A DNA stretch of 64,000 nt from Sulfurovum sp. TSL6 (GCF_019972115.1 NZ_BPFJ01000002.1:372001-436000); one strand, 5' to 3'. Positions 7,493 through 16,828 are shown, numbered from the stretch's first letter. Numbers and translations are program-made. Notes: generated by a model from the letters alone, not told the origin.

Positions 7493-9667
7493 TTATTTGT
7501 CCCATAATGTTTTATACTCATGATATATAGTCTCTTGGTCAAACTTTTCAATACTCTCATCTTTAATGCAAATATCAGATGCAAAGGCTTCATCTATTTT
7601 AATAGCCAAAGCTTGAGGGTCCCCAACAGGAACTAGCCAATCTGCCAATTCATCAGTTAAAATTTCACGTGGTCCAGTAGGACAATCTGTACTGATCACA
7701 GGAGTACCTAAAATCAAAGATTCTATGACTACAGTAGGTAATCCTTCCCTGTCAGATGACAATAGTAATAATCTAGCATTTTTAATATATTTATATGGAT
7801 TTTGTTGAAACCCTGCAATTACAACTTTATCTTCAAGTCCTCTTTCTTTAATCATCTCTTTCAGTTTTGTATTTGCTTTAGAAAGAATTAACAACTTAAT
7901 ATCTTTTTTTACCATTTTAAATGCATCAAGCATCATATCGTATCTTTTTCCTTTTCTAAACGCAGATGCAGAAATGATATATTCATAGTCTAATGCAACT
8001 TCTTCATATCCTTTTTTTCGAATTTCTTGAATATCAAATGGGTTATAAATTGTCTTAATACTCTTATAATGTATACCTAACTCATGAAAATCCTCTATCA
8101 TTCCTCTTGAAATAGTAACGAGGTTTTCATTATGATATATTTCTCTATATAGCTTTAATTTATTATTAGCACGCAATGATTTAAATTTATCTATCTCAGT
8201 TCTATAAGACGTATGTATGACAAAATATTTATTTGAATGATTTAAGAGTTTCACTGCCCTATCGGCTCTTGGTAAATTGGAAAATACTATGTCAAATTCT
8301 CCAAATTGTTTCATTTTTGATTCTAGTATCTTAGCGTAAGTATAATCTCCAACTTTACCTAAACCTTTATACATATTTTTATATTTTGTCAAGGCTACAA
8401 TGGGAAAATCAAAATGACTTGTATCATATGTTTGTACATCTTCAAGTAGAAATAAAACAACATAATGACCTTTTTCTCTAAAAAGTTTTGCTTGTGCCAT
8501 TGCAACTTTTTCTCCGCCACTTCCAGCCAAATTAGTCACTACAATCGCTATACTTTTAGAGTTCACAGAAGGACTCGAATTTAATGATTCTCCAAAGATT
8601 TTAAAATCATCAATATAGACTGTTGGAAAAATATTTTTATTCTTGTATACTTTTTCAATAGCATTAAACAACTTATATTTGTTGGTATTCCATGATAAAG
8701 GTACTAATGGATAGTTTTGTAACTTTGCTACACCCTCATTCTTAAATGTATTTCCAGAAAAAGGTACATAAGGGACTTCATAAATATATGCAAAGATATT
8801 GGGGTGCTGCCGTCCCCCCACCAATATCTCAGCATTTGCAATGATTGCCATAGCATCTTGATATTTTGTTGGGGGTTCAATAATTGTTAGGTTAAATTCA
8901 TTTTCCAATTTATGGGCTATCCAAATATCAGTTTTGGCATTAGCCATAAATACTATAGGCATATGAAAATATTCTTGAAGATATTGTATAATTTTTTTAA
9001 CTTGTATTAATGATTTCTTATCTCTTTTTAGAATGGAAGAGCCAGTAACTGTAATATATCTATCTGGCACTTGATACTTTGAAACTATTTCATTTATTTC
9101 ATACTTATCCATCTTCGGTAAACCATAAACAGCATCAGGAATTAGTTTCACATTCCTTATACCTATTTTTATTGCATACTCATAAGAAATAGGCTCTCTA
9201 ACTGACACAAAATCAACACTATTGTACACTTTACTTAAAACTGCTTCAAGTATTGGTTCATCATTAAGATCTATAGTTTGATTTATTGCTGCTACAACCT
9301 TACCTTGCTTTTTCGCAATATAAAGCAGTCCCATGAACACTCTAATATGTCCTGACTTAGAATGAACTGCACCCTCACCATTAAAACATATATGAGAGAA
9401 ACCATCAAATAATGTACTTGATATATTCATTTTTTTTAAATAATAATACACTTGCTCAAGATCATCCATCATGATTGATTTAACTAATTTATACTCATAA
9501 TACTTTCTTAATATTTTAATCTTTTTAAAGGGTAAAACAGGTAAATCAAGTGGTACAAATTGAGCTTCAGGATAAGTATGATTAAGCATATACTCAATTC
9601 CAGAAGAAGTTGCCTGGCCACCCCAATTAATTGATTTGAATGTATTAATAAAGTATGCGATTTTCAT
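7493..9667 (-). CDS. Fusion of polysaccharide pyruvyl transferase-like domain and GT4 glycosyltransferase
   Basis: The 724-residue product joins two enzymes. Residues about 1-350 look like the polysaccharide pyruvyl transferase superfamily: MKIAYFINTFKS with a WGGQAT loop, FNGEGAVHS, FVSVREPIS, then AEILVGGRQHPNIFA. Residues about 372-724 are a GT4 enzyme beginning IAIVVTNLAGSGGEKVA, with ISASAFRKGKRYD and the donor-site EX7E in REGLPTVVIES. One protein could therefore both transfer a sugar and add a pyruvate ketal (or act as a related transferase). I chose the ATG at 9667 because it overlaps the preceding stop as ATGA and has a GGAG about ten bases upstream; an ATG three codons earlier has no properly spaced site. 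It is the last gene of the operon. Activity of the first domain is inferred from fold-level motifs only. Confidence 0.82.
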   Translation of the reverse strand: MKIAYFINTFKSINWGGQATSSGIEYMLNHTYPEAQFVPLDLPVLPFKKIKILRKYYEYKLVKSIMMDDLEQVYYYLKKMNISSTLFDGFSHICFNGEGAVHSKSGHIRVFMGLLYIAKKQGKVVAAINQTIDLNDEPILEAVLSKVYNSVDFVSVREPISYEYAIKIGIRNVKLIPDAVYGLPKMDKYEINEIVSKYQVPDRYITVTGSSILKRDKKSLIQVKKIIQYLQEYFHMPIVFMANAKTDIWIAHKLENEFNLTIIEPPTKYQDAMAIIANAEILVGGRQHPNIFAYIYEVPYVPFSGNTFKNEGVAKLQNYPLVPLSWNTNKYKLFNAIEKVYKNKNIFPTVYIDDFKIFGESLNSSPSVNSKSIAIVVTNLAGSGGEKVAMAQAKLFREKGHYVVLFLLEDVQTYDTSHFDFPIVALTKYKNMYKGLGKVGDYTYAKILESKMKQFGEFDIVFSNLPRADRAVKLLNHSNKYFVIHTSYRTEIDKFKSLRANNKLKLYREIYHNENLVTISRGMIEDFHELGIHYKSIKTIYNPFDIQEIRKKGYEEVALDYEYIISASAFRKGKRYDMMLDAFKMVKKDIKLLILSKANTKLKEMIKERGLEDKVVIAGFQQNPYKYIKNARLLLLSSDREGLPTVVIESLILGTPVISTDCPTGPREILTDELADWLVPVGDPQALAIKIDEAFASDICIKDESIEKFDQETIYHEYKTLWDK

Positions 9668-10671
9668 TTTCCACATACTCCAATTTCACTAAGTTTTTCT
9701 GCAATCTCATCAATAGATGTTCTTTCTAGCGGAACAAATAAATTTGGATCTAAAACCTTTGTATTCAGTAAACTCATCTTTTCTCTTCTTATTCGACCCT
9801 CTTTTTGAAATTTATCTAATATCTCAGCATAGTTTCTATCGGCATCATGAATTTTTGGAACCAGTGTCACTACAGGCTTTCTGGAGGCTACTCCTTCACT
9901 CACCATAGAGGCGCTCTCTTCTGTAACAAAGACTGCACTGCTAAGTTCCAAAAAGCCTGCAACAACTTTTTGTGGATTTTTATGGTAAGCAATAAAACAT
10001 TCTGCTTTCATCTCTTTTTCCATTTTTTCTTCATACGCTACAGGAGTTCGTCGTGACGTCGTGACCAGCCACTTCACCTTGTCTGCTGTAGCATTGACAA
10101 AAGTAATGAGTTTCTCAATATCTTCTTCATCATACTGATATCCTGAACCATCACCTCCTATCAAGAGTGTATAATACTCACTTTGGAGATCAAGACCGTA
10201 TTTATTTGCAAATTCATTCAAATCACCACTATATGAAAGTGTCGGTGCCACATCCAAAACAATCTGGTTATCAAACCCTAAATCTAAAACAGTAAAAACA
10301 GCAGTAAAAAGGTGATGGTCTAATTTTTTAGGATGCCCTATAAAAAAGTTTTTACTTCCATATGTTAAGGCCAGCAAAGCATTCAGTAAAGAGGTATCTT
10401 TTCCCGCAGAAATGATAATGTCTGGTTCCTTATCCCAAGTATATCCTTCATATAACAGATGAATAAACTTCAACAAATAAGAACCTTCACATAGTTTTTG
10501 ACCTAGGCCTGCATTTAAGAATGCACGTAAAAAATATTTTCCAAATTTTTTAATTTTTACTTCTATATATTTCACTTCTACTACATCAAGTTTTTTCATA
10601 GCTTCAGCCACGGCAAGGCTTTGGTTAAAATGTCCCGGTCTACCATCACTTAATATTAATACCTTTTTCAT
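9664..10671 (-). CDS. ELM1/GtrOC-like family protein (putative glycan glycosyltransferase), copy b
   Basis: The 335-residue protein begins MKKVLILSDGRPGHFNQSL, the signature of the family named after plant mitochondrial fission protein ELM1; bacterial members sit in lipopolysaccharide gene clusters. Further support is DIIISAGKDTSL (about 84-95), a glycine-rich LLIGGDGSGY near 169-178, TTSRRTP, and a C-terminal TEESASMVSEGVASRKPVV resembling the donor site of GT-B enzymes such as MurG. It is most likely a GT-B-fold glycosyltransferase, but the substrate is not known from sequence. The start overlaps the stop of the preceding gene by 4 nt, and its own stop overlaps the fusion gene. A divergent paralogue lies at 13581-14471 in the same operon. 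Confidence 0.75.
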   Translation of the reverse strand: MKKVLILSDGRPGHFNQSLAVAEAMKKLDVVEVKYIEVKIKKFGKYFLRAFLNAGLGQKLCEGSYLLKFIHLLYEGYTWDKEPDIIISAGKDTSLLNALLALTYGSKNFFIGHPKKLDHHLFTAVFTVLDLGFDNQIVLDVAPTLSYSGDLNEFANKYGLDLQSEYYTLLIGGDGSGYQYDEEDIEKLITFVNATADKVKWLVTTSRRTPVAYEEKMEKEMKAECFIAYHKNPQKVVAGFLELSSAVFVTEESASMVSEGVASRKPVVTLVPKIHDADRNYAEILDKFQKEGRIRREKMSLLNTKVLDPNLFVPLERTSIDEIAEKLSEIGVCGK

Positions 10672-11681
10672 CCCTTTACAACCTTGTCATAACTATTTAA
10701 AACTTGTTTTACCATAGCATCCAATGTAAAGTTTTCACCTGCAAAGTGAAAACTTTGTTCGTAATTTTCTAAAACACTTTGATAATTTTCTTGCATCCAA
10801 TGTAAAGTATCAGTCAATTTTTTTTCATCATTTACAGGTACCACAAACACATTGGGTAAAATCTTTTTCATATCTCCCACATCTGTAGATACAACTGGAA
10901 TACTCAACAGTAATGCTTCTGCCATAACATAAGAAAAACCTTCTCTCTCTGAGCTAATTGCACAGATATCTGAATTAACAATAATATTGAGTACATCTTC
11001 TCTAAAACCAGTAAATACTACTTTATCTTCTATACCTAGCTCTTTCACTAGATGCTTGAGTGATTCGGCTTCACTGCCCTCCCCTACGATAATAAGCTTT
11101 ACATCCAAATCTTTAATAGCACGAATCAATAAAGGGAAGTTTTTAACTTTTTCAAGCCTTCCAACTGCAGAAATAACAAACTCATCTTTAATCCCAAACT
11201 GTGATAAGTACTTGGGATCTTTCTCTATATGTGTCAATTCAATACCATTATAGATGACACTCTGATGAGGATTTTTCAAATCTTTCAAAACTTCATGTGA
11301 AACACCGATAACATGATCAAAACGTTCAAAGCCTTTAAGATTACGTTTTTTACTGTGTAATGTAGCGATTATTTTTATTGATGGATGCAAAAAATGTTTG
11401 ATAGATACTATCATATCCACAGCTTTATTTGCATGAGCATGAAGAATATCTGGATGAATATCGTTGATAATTTTTCGTAATTTGTAGAGAATAACAAGAT
11501 TTCTACGACCTTTAGAAAGGTCAAGTGCATGAAAAATTATTTTTGGATCAAAACGTTTTCTATACTTTTCATGGGCTATAACATGAATTTCATGACAAGA
11601 TACCAATCTATTGCATAATTCTTCAAAGTGTTTCTCCAATCCACCTTCTTCATCACCGGCTAAAATTTGACATATTCTCAT
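10668..11681 (-). CDS. Glycosyltransferase family 4 protein
   Basis: A 337-residue GT-B enzyme. The N-domain starts MRICQILAGDEEGGLEKH (residues 1-18), with the glycine-rich acceptor loop, and has DILHAHANKA. The C-domain starts VISAVGRLEKVKNFPLL. The donor-site acidic pair is intact in SSEREGFSYVMAEALL (EX7E). VVFTGFREDV precedes it, as in many lipopolysaccharide core and teichoic acid transferases. The ATG overlaps the upstream deacetylase stop by 4 nt and its own stop overlaps the next start by 4 nt, so the gene is embedded in the coupled operon. It is soluble or membrane-peripheral and expected on the cytoplasmic side. Sugar and acceptor cannot be predicted. Confidence 0.88.
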   Translation of the reverse strand: MRICQILAGDEEGGLEKHFEELCNRLVSCHEIHVIAHEKYRKRFDPKIIFHALDLSKGRRNLVILYKLRKIINDIHPDILHAHANKAVDMIVSIKHFLHPSIKIIATLHSKKRNLKGFERFDHVIGVSHEVLKDLKNPHQSVIYNGIELTHIEKDPKYLSQFGIKDEFVISAVGRLEKVKNFPLLIRAIKDLDVKLIIVGEGSEAESLKHLVKELGIEDKVVFTGFREDVLNIIVNSDICAISSEREGFSYVMAEALLLSIPVVSTDVGDMKKILPNVFVVPVNDEKKLTDTLHWMQENYQSVLENYEQSFHFAGENFTLDAMVKQVLNSYDKVVKG

Positions 11682-12502
11682 TTTTTCACACCCCGTTTTC
11701 CCATACGCAATTTTAACCAGAAAGCAAAAAAATTATCTTTACCACTTACCGTCACACGAGGAATTTTAAAAGGATCACACTCATGTAGATCTGCTATACC
11801 TACTTCTGTTGTCACCGCATTGGTATAACCACAATCTGCAACGATCTTTTCATCTTTAGCCTCATAAAGTCCAAAAGGATAGGCAAAACTCTGACAAACT
11901 GTTTGGAACTGCTCTTCTATCTGTTCTTTTGAAGTACATATCTCCCTATGGCTCTCTGATTCATCGAGATTTTTCAAATTTGCATGAGTCAAAGTATGTG
12001 CTCCGATCTCTATCAAACTACTATCTAACAGCTCTCTCACCTCATCATCAGCAAGTTTAGGCTCATCTTTAAGTCCTGCCCCTTCATTTTTAGCTTTACG
12101 ATACCCTGACCAATCACGATTATGACGATCATTCACTAAATATATGGTTGCTTTAAACCCATATTTTTGTAAAATTGGGAGCGCATTTGTTAAATTATCT
12201 TGGTATCCATCATCAAAAGTAATCACCACGCTTTTTTGTGGCAGATACTCCTTTTTTTCTATTGCTTCTGCCATTGTATAGGAGTGCCATCTAGTATCAT
12301 GTAAATACTTGATTTGCCTTTCAAAATTTTTAGGAGAAACACGCAGAGAATTAAACTTTTTACCAGGAATGGCATCACGTACCATATGATACATCAAGAT
12401 CCTTGGATATCGATAATCAATAGTTCTCTTCCACCACGCATAACGATAGGAAAAATAAACAAATATTAACAGAAGTATCATGATGATCAGCCAAATGTTC
12501 AT
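11678..12502 (-). CDS. Membrane-anchored NodB-type polysaccharide deacetylase
   Basis: The 274-residue protein has one N-terminal membrane helix (about 3-20) followed by a carbohydrate esterase 4 (NodB) domain. Metal and catalytic motifs are present: VVITFDDGYQDN with the Asp pair D97/D98, the metal-binding HxxxH in GAHTLTHAN (H169 and H173), and FAYPFGLY. Such enzymes remove N-acetyl (or formyl) groups from amino sugars. Within an envelope-glycan operon it may deacetylate a core sugar or a lipid-linked intermediate, much as the Francisella and Helicobacter deacetylases alter lipid A-core sugars. The start overlaps the preceding gene by 4 nt. Whether the domain faces the periplasm depends on helix orientation, which is not settled here. 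Confidence 0.88.
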   Translation of the reverse strand: MNIWLIIMILLLIFVYFSYRYAWWKRTIDYRYPRILMYHMVRDAIPGKKFNSLRVSPKNFERQIKYLHDTRWHSYTMAEAIEKKEYLPQKSVVITFDDGYQDNLTNALPILQKYGFKATIYLVNDRHNRDWSGYRKAKNEGAGLKDEPKLADDEVRELLDSSLIEIGAHTLTHANLKNLDESESHREICTSKEQIEEQFQTVCQSFAYPFGLYEAKDEKIVADCGYTNAVTTEVGIADLHECDPFKIPRVTVSGKDNFFAFWLKLRMGKRGVKK

Positions 12503-13584
12503 ACTAGCCTCTTATAAACATGTAGCGTGCTTTGTATCATTTTTTGCAGTGAAAAATTTGCAGTAATATAGTGATATCCATCAAATTCTAAATTTCTACA
12601 TCTCTCAATAGTCTTAGCTAATACTTCACTTTCACCAACCGGATAAAAGAAACCATTTCCACCTTCTACAATAATATCCAATACTCCACCATGATTTGTT
12701 GCAACAACCGGTGTATTAAGCGCCAAAGCTTCAGCTACACTTCTACCAAAGCTCTCTGGTTTTTTAGAACTGCTGACCACTACATCACTTAAAGCATAGA
12801 TTTCAGCAACTTTATTTTGTGAACCAGTAAAGATAATATTCTCCTCTAAACCTAACTCTTTAACCAAACCTTCCAAAGAATGGAAATACTCCTGTTTATC
12901 TTCACGTATCCCACCAACGATCAAACCTATAATGTTTGGATCATTTTTTTTCAGTAAATCAATCGCACGGATAAAGGTCTGATGGTCTTTGAGTTGCGTG
13001 ATACGTCCTACCGTTGTGATGATTCGTTTATCTTCTAAATGATACTCTTTTTTAAAATCTTCGATAAATGTTTGATCAAGATTTTGAGGATTGAATTTTT
13101 CTAAGTCTATCCCTCTGGGGATCACGGTGATTTTCTTCTCTTCTGTCTGGTAATGTTCTTGAATATACGTTTTGATGGCACTACTCACACAAATCACGCT
13201 GTCGCCTTTTGCCATGATAGCACTATAGGAACTTACACTATTGAATCCATGAACTGTGGTCACAAAAGGAATGTGGAGTTTTTTATTTGCAAGATACGTC
13301 AGCCACGCCGGTACTCTGCTTCGTGCATGAAGGATATCAGGATCTAATGCTCTCAAGATTTTTCGTAATTGAATCATACGCAAAGGTACAGTCAAAGGAT
13401 TTTTGGAACAGACATCAAAAGTGATATGTATACCACCGTCTTTTTTGATCTGCTCTTCCAGCTTCCCCCCAGCACTGATCACAATACTCTCATGCCCCAA
13501 CTTTACTAATTCACGACTCAACTCCATCGTACCGCGTTCCACACCGCCTTCATTCAGTTCTGGTAATAACTGTACGATCTTCAC
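12499..13584 (-). CDS. Glycosyltransferase family 4 protein
   Basis: A 361-residue GT-B enzyme. It begins MKIVQLLPELNEGGVERGT, a textbook acceptor-loop start for GT4 core-glycan transferases. The N-domain continues with DILHARSRVPAW and TTVHGFNSVS. The C-domain has VTTVGRITQLKDHQ-type sequence (ITTVGRITQLKDH) and the acidic donor motif SSKKPESFGRSVAEALAL (EX7E intact), followed by TPVVATNHGG. It overlaps its upstream ELM1-like neighbour and downstream deacetylase by 4 nt each. It is likely to add a hexose or heptose to the lipid A core or to a related glycolipid; the identity is not determined. Confidence 0.88.
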   Translation of the reverse strand: MKIVQLLPELNEGGVERGTMELSRELVKLGHESIVISAGGKLEEQIKKDGGIHITFDVCSKNPLTVPLRMIQLRKILRALDPDILHARSRVPAWLTYLANKKLHIPFVTTVHGFNSVSSYSAIMAKGDSVICVSSAIKTYIQEHYQTEEKKITVIPRGIDLEKFNPQNLDQTFIEDFKKEYHLEDKRIITTVGRITQLKDHQTFIRAIDLLKKNDPNIIGLIVGGIREDKQEYFHSLEGLVKELGLEENIIFTGSQNKVAEIYALSDVVVSSSKKPESFGRSVAEALALNTPVVATNHGGVLDIIVEGGNGFFYPVGESEVLAKTIERCRNLEFDGYHYITANFSLQKMIQSTLHVYKRLV

Positions 13585-14471
13585 AGTTTTACTTCTTCAA
13601 GGTATGATTTAAACGCTATTTTTTTATTTTTAGACTTGATAGTTCCATCGAAAATATGCAAATATCCCTCTTCTTCCAAAGTATCTATGAATCGGGTGAA
13701 TTTATTTTCTTTTTTACTCTCTAAAGGCAAAACAACAATATTAGCTTTACCATAAGATACTGCTTCAGATATCATCGAAGTACTGTCACCTGTAATAAAC
13801 ACTGTCTCACACTGCTCAAGAAAATCAGGGATAGGGTTTATTGGATTTTTCGAAAATATTACCTCATAATCAAAAGCATATGACTCTATCAAATCTTCTA
13901 TCTCTTCACTTGTTCTAGGAGAAGTAGTGATGACAATCTCATGATCTTTGTATGCGTCAACTATCGTATCCAATTGTGCTTGTAGTTTTTCTTTTGACAT
14001 AGTGAAAATTTTATTGTCCCCGCCAATAACGATACCTATGGATTTCTTCTTTGCCTGGTATAACCCTTTAGGTTCCACATAAGAAAAATTTGCAGGTATT
14101 TCTATAATGTTATTTTGCTTAGGCGGATTGTCATGGCTTTGAGCAAAAATGATATCAAAATCATAACGATATCCGCGAGGCAACATCATCGCTATAGATT
14201 TAGCATGCATTTTTTTAGCTAGCATTTTAGTTGCATAGGAAGTTGTAGAGCCTGTCCCCACAATTAGATCATACTTCTTGTCTATCTGAATATCAAACAA
14301 TTTTTCAGTATAGATACCTATTTTGTCAAATATATAACTCAGGAACTTGTACCATTTACGTCTAAACTTTACAGATACGACATCATGAGAAAGATCTGAA
14401 TATTTCACAAATGCCAACGATTGGTTAAGATGCCCCATACGGTCATCACTGAGGATAAGGGCTCTACTCAC
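13581..14471 (-). CDS. ELM1/GtrOC-like family protein (putative glycan glycosyltransferase), copy a
   Basis: About 296 residues. The N-terminus RALILSDDRMGHLNQSLAF contains the same D-x-R-x-G-H-x-N-Q-S-L element as copy b at 9664. It then has DLIVGTGSTTSYAT, a IGIVIGGDNKIF glycine-rich turn, VITTSPRTSEE, and FITGDSTSMISEAVSYGKA near the C-terminus. These give a GT-B-like plan with a donor-type C-terminal motif. Two GTG codons can serve as start. The one at 14471 makes a GTGA overlap with the acyltransferase stop and has AGG eight bases upstream; the one at 14480 adds three residues. The two paralogues differ enough to suggest different specificities rather than a recent duplication. Confidence 0.75.
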   Translation of the reverse strand: MSRALILSDDRMGHLNQSLAFVKYSDLSHDVVSVKFRRKWYKFLSYIFDKIGIYTEKLFDIQIDKKYDLIVGTGSTTSYATKMLAKKMHAKSIAMMLPRGYRYDFDIIFAQSHDNPPKQNNIIEIPANFSYVEPKGLYQAKKKSIGIVIGGDNKIFTMSKEKLQAQLDTIVDAYKDHEIVITTSPRTSEEIEDLIESYAFDYEVIFSKNPINPIPDFLEQCETVFITGDSTSMISEAVSYGKANIVVLPLESKKENKFTRFIDTLEEEGYLHIFDGTIKSKNKKIAFKSYLEEVKL

Positions 14472-15358
14472 ACTCTCCACCTGTTATGCATCCAGAACCA
14501 TTGCGAAGGATATTTTTTTACGATATTTTCTATAGCTTGATTGTATTTCAAAGTCATCGCTTCTAACTTCTTCTGCTGATCTTCGATCTCGTCGGCCACA
14601 TACTCAACAGGTTCACTGATAACCAACTCATACAGCCCATCACAGTCTCTCACTACAAAAACAGGTACAATTAAAGGATCCAGCTTCAATTTAAGTGAAG
14701 CGACAGATAAGGTGGTTTCAGCAGGTTTGCCAAAGAAATCGATCTTCGCACTGTGTGAACCTCCCGCTTTTTGGTCAATAAGTAATCCTACATTGCCCTT
14801 AGCCTTCAATCTTTTCATCATCAACAGCATCGCTTTATCTTTGCTTGCAGCACTGTTCCCGTATTTTTCACGAAACGGGGTTGTAATGTTGTCTTCTATC
14901 AGTCTATTGTTTCCCTTGCGTCCTATGACGATCATAGGAAGTTTGTTTTTTGCGATAAAGTGCGCCATAAGTTCCCAGTTAGAGAAATGTGCTGTCATAA
15001 AGACAATGCCATGTGGGCTGTTTTCTGCCAGTTTTTGTAATTTCTCTTTGGCTTCATCTCTGTTTTTTATCGCATTTTCAATATCGAACTTTCCTGTAAA
15101 CATCAACAGAATTTCAGTAATGGTTTTAGAGAGTTCACTATATACTTCTTTAGAAAGTGATTTTATCTCTTCAGACGTTTTCTCGGGAAATGCCATAGTG
15201 AGATTTGTGATTGTAAGGTTACGTCTTTTTTTATCCAAATGATAAACAAGAAGGGTAAGACCTTTCATAGTGGCATAGATAAATGATTTTGGTGCTATCT
15301 TTGCCAACCATAAAAATAGTTTTACCAAGCTATATTCTGTTTTTTCTCTCATACCCAA
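14468..15358 (-). CDS. Lipid A biosynthesis acyltransferase (LpxL/LpxM/HtrB family)
   Basis: The 296-residue protein has a hydrophobic N-terminal segment (about 10-40) and the family's catalytic H-x4-E in VFMTAHFSNWEL (H124 and E129). It also has the conserved IGRKGNN, GLLIDQKAG and C-terminal QWFWMHNRW elements. LpxL-type enzymes transfer an acyl chain from acyl-ACP to the Kdo-lipid A precursor at the inner membrane. As the first gene of the minus-strand operon it links the downstream glycosyltransferases to lipid A/core assembly. Two possible starts (15358 and 15352) lie close together. The promoter should lie in 15359-15440, shared divergently with hisH. Confidence 0.92.
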   Translation of the reverse strand: MGMREKTEYSLVKLFLWLAKIAPKSFIYATMKGLTLLVYHLDKKRRNLTITNLTMAFPEKTSEEIKSLSKEVYSELSKTITEILLMFTGKFDIENAIKNRDEAKEKLQKLAENSPHGIVFMTAHFSNWELMAHFIAKNKLPMIVIGRKGNNRLIEDNITTPFREKYGNSAASKDKAMLLMMKRLKAKGNVGLLIDQKAGGSHSAKIDFFGKPAETTLSVASLKLKLDPLIVPVFVVRDCDGLYELVISEPVEYVADEIEDQQKKLEAMTLKYNQAIENIVKKYPSQWFWMHNRWRV

Positions 15359-15438
15359 CCTGACTTCTTTAATGCGATATTTTACCCAAATAGCCTAAAG
15401 GATGTAGAATAAAAGTATCTGCTTTCAATTTAATTTGC

Positions 15439-15444
15439 TATAAT
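15439..15444 (+). promoter_or_regulatory. -10 element of the hisH promoter
   Basis: A perfect TATAAT lies 35 bases ahead of the hisH start in the 121-bp divergent region between the minus-strand acyltransferase operon and hisH. No good -35 is visible 17 bases upstream (TATCTG), which is normal for sigma-70 promoters of Campylobacterota, where the -10 box and T-rich upstream sequence dominate. Confidence 0.55.
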
Positions 15445-15479
15445 CATGGTAATTTATAGCGTGTTAAAGGAACAATATC

Positions 15480-16103
15480 GTGATAGGAATCGTCGATTAC
15501 AAGATGGGGAATCTTGCTTCTGTTATCAATGCTTTTGCGAAAGTTGGAGCTGATGCTACTTTAGAGAGTGACCCTGCTAAACTGAACCAGTATGACAAAC
15601 TTATCTTACCTGGTGTAGGTGCATATGGTGATGCTATGGAACACTTAAGAGCAAATGGTATGGATGAAGCAGTCATTGGTTTTGCTGCTTCAGGGAAACC
15701 ACTTTTGGGTATCTGTTTGGGCATGCAGTTGCTTTTTGAAAGTTCTGAAGAGTTTGCAAAAGATGAGAATGGTACACAAGGTTTGGGACTCATTCCGGGT
15801 AAGGTAGTCGCTTTTGATGAAAAGAAATTTGATCATCCTCTCAAAGTCCCGCATATGGGCTGGAATGAATTGTTTCAACAAAAAGAAACGGCTATTTTTG
15901 CTGGGCTAAATAAAGACTTTTATCTCTACTTTGTCCACTCATTCCATGCAGTATGTGACGACCAGTACGTCATAGGAAAAACACACTATGGCTATGAGTT
16001 TGTATCGGCCGTACAAAACGGAAACATTTACGGCATCCAACCACACCCTGAAAAAAGCCATGAAAATGGTTTAAAGATCATAGAAAATTTTGCAAAATTA
16101 TAG
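15480..16103 (+). CDS. hisH: Imidazole glycerol phosphate synthase glutaminase subunit HisH
   Basis: The 207-residue protein is a class I glutamine amidotransferase. The nucleophile elbow is GICLGMQLLFES (C79), the oxyanion strand is LILPGVGAYGDAM, and the His-Glu pair is in GIQPHPEKSH near the C-terminus. HisH releases ammonia from glutamine to the HisF cyclase in histidine synthesis. hisF is not in the window. The start is GTG at 15480, with AAAGGAA about seven bases upstream; no in-frame ATG fits the conserved beginning IGIVDYKMGNL. It is followed 11 bases later by hisA, the preceding step of the pathway. Confidence 0.97.
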   Translation: MIGIVDYKMGNLASVINAFAKVGADATLESDPAKLNQYDKLILPGVGAYGDAMEHLRANGMDEAVIGFAASGKPLLGICLGMQLLFESSEEFAKDENGTQGLGLIPGKVVAFDEKKFDHPLKVPHMGWNELFQQKETAIFAGLNKDFYLYFVHSFHAVCDDQYVIGKTHYGYEFVSAVQNGNIYGIQPHPEKSHENGLKIIENFAKL

Positions 16104-16114
16104 GAAAAAAATAA

Positions 16115-16828
16115 ATGACAATACTACCAGCAATTGACCTTAAAGACGGTAAAGCAGTAAGACTAAGCAAAGGGCTTATGGAGTCTGCAAAAATTTACTC
16201 GGATGAACCTTGGCAAGTGGCTAAACGATTTGAAGAACTTGGGTCTGAATGGGTTCACCTTGTTGACCTTAACGGTGCCTTCGCAGGTAAGCCTGAGAAC
16301 CTGGAGCAGATCAGACAAATTCGTGAGCACTGCAACCTCAAACTTGAACTGGGCGGCGGTATCCGTGATGAAGAGACCATCAAGATGTATTTGGAACTGG
16401 GTATCGATAGATTGATCTTGGGTTCTATCGCTGTAAAAGATGCACAATTTGTTAAAGATATGGCAGCAAAATACCCTATCGTTGTGGGTATCGATGCGAT
16501 AGACGGTATGGTAGCCGTAGAAGGCTGGGGAGAAGTGAGTGACATGAAAGCCACTGACCTAGCACGGGAATTTGCCAATGCAGGTGTACAAGCCATTATC
16601 TGTACCGATGTAGGCCGTGACGGAATGATGACGGGGGTTAATGTAGATTTTACGCTGGAAATTCAAAAGGCTTCAGGACTTGAAACGATCGCATCTGGCG
16701 GATTAAAAGATATGACAGATATCAATGCTCTTATTGATGCGGGCATCGATGGTACGATTGTGGGTAAAGCCTTCTACGAAGGTACGCTTGACCTTGAAGA
16801 AGCATTTAAGGTATCTAATGCAAGATAA
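16115..16828 (+). CDS. hisA: ProFAR isomerase HisA
   Basis: The 237-residue TIM-barrel protein catalyses the Amadori isomerisation of ProFAR to PRFAR in histidine synthesis. [18 protein letters not shown] carries the first catalytic Asp (AIDLK). [10 protein letters not shown] and the [10 protein letters not shown]-type element [14 protein letters not shown] carry the phosphate site and the second catalytic Asp. IASGGLKDM forms the second phosphate loop. The length is standard (about 240). Its 3' end overlaps prmA by 11 nt, so the two are translationally linked. It follows hisH directly. Confidence 0.97.
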   Translation: MTILPAIDLKDGKAVRLSKGLMESAKIYSDEPWQVAKRFEELGSEWVHLVDLNGAFAGKPENLEQIRQIREHCNLKLELGGGIRDEETIKMYLELGIDRLILGSIAVKDAQFVKDMAAKYPIVVGIDAIDGMVAVEGWGEVSDMKATDLAREFANAGVQAIICTDVGRDGMMTGVNVDFTLEIQKASGLETIASGGLKDMTDINALIDAGIDGTIVGKAFYEGTLDLEEAFKVSNAR

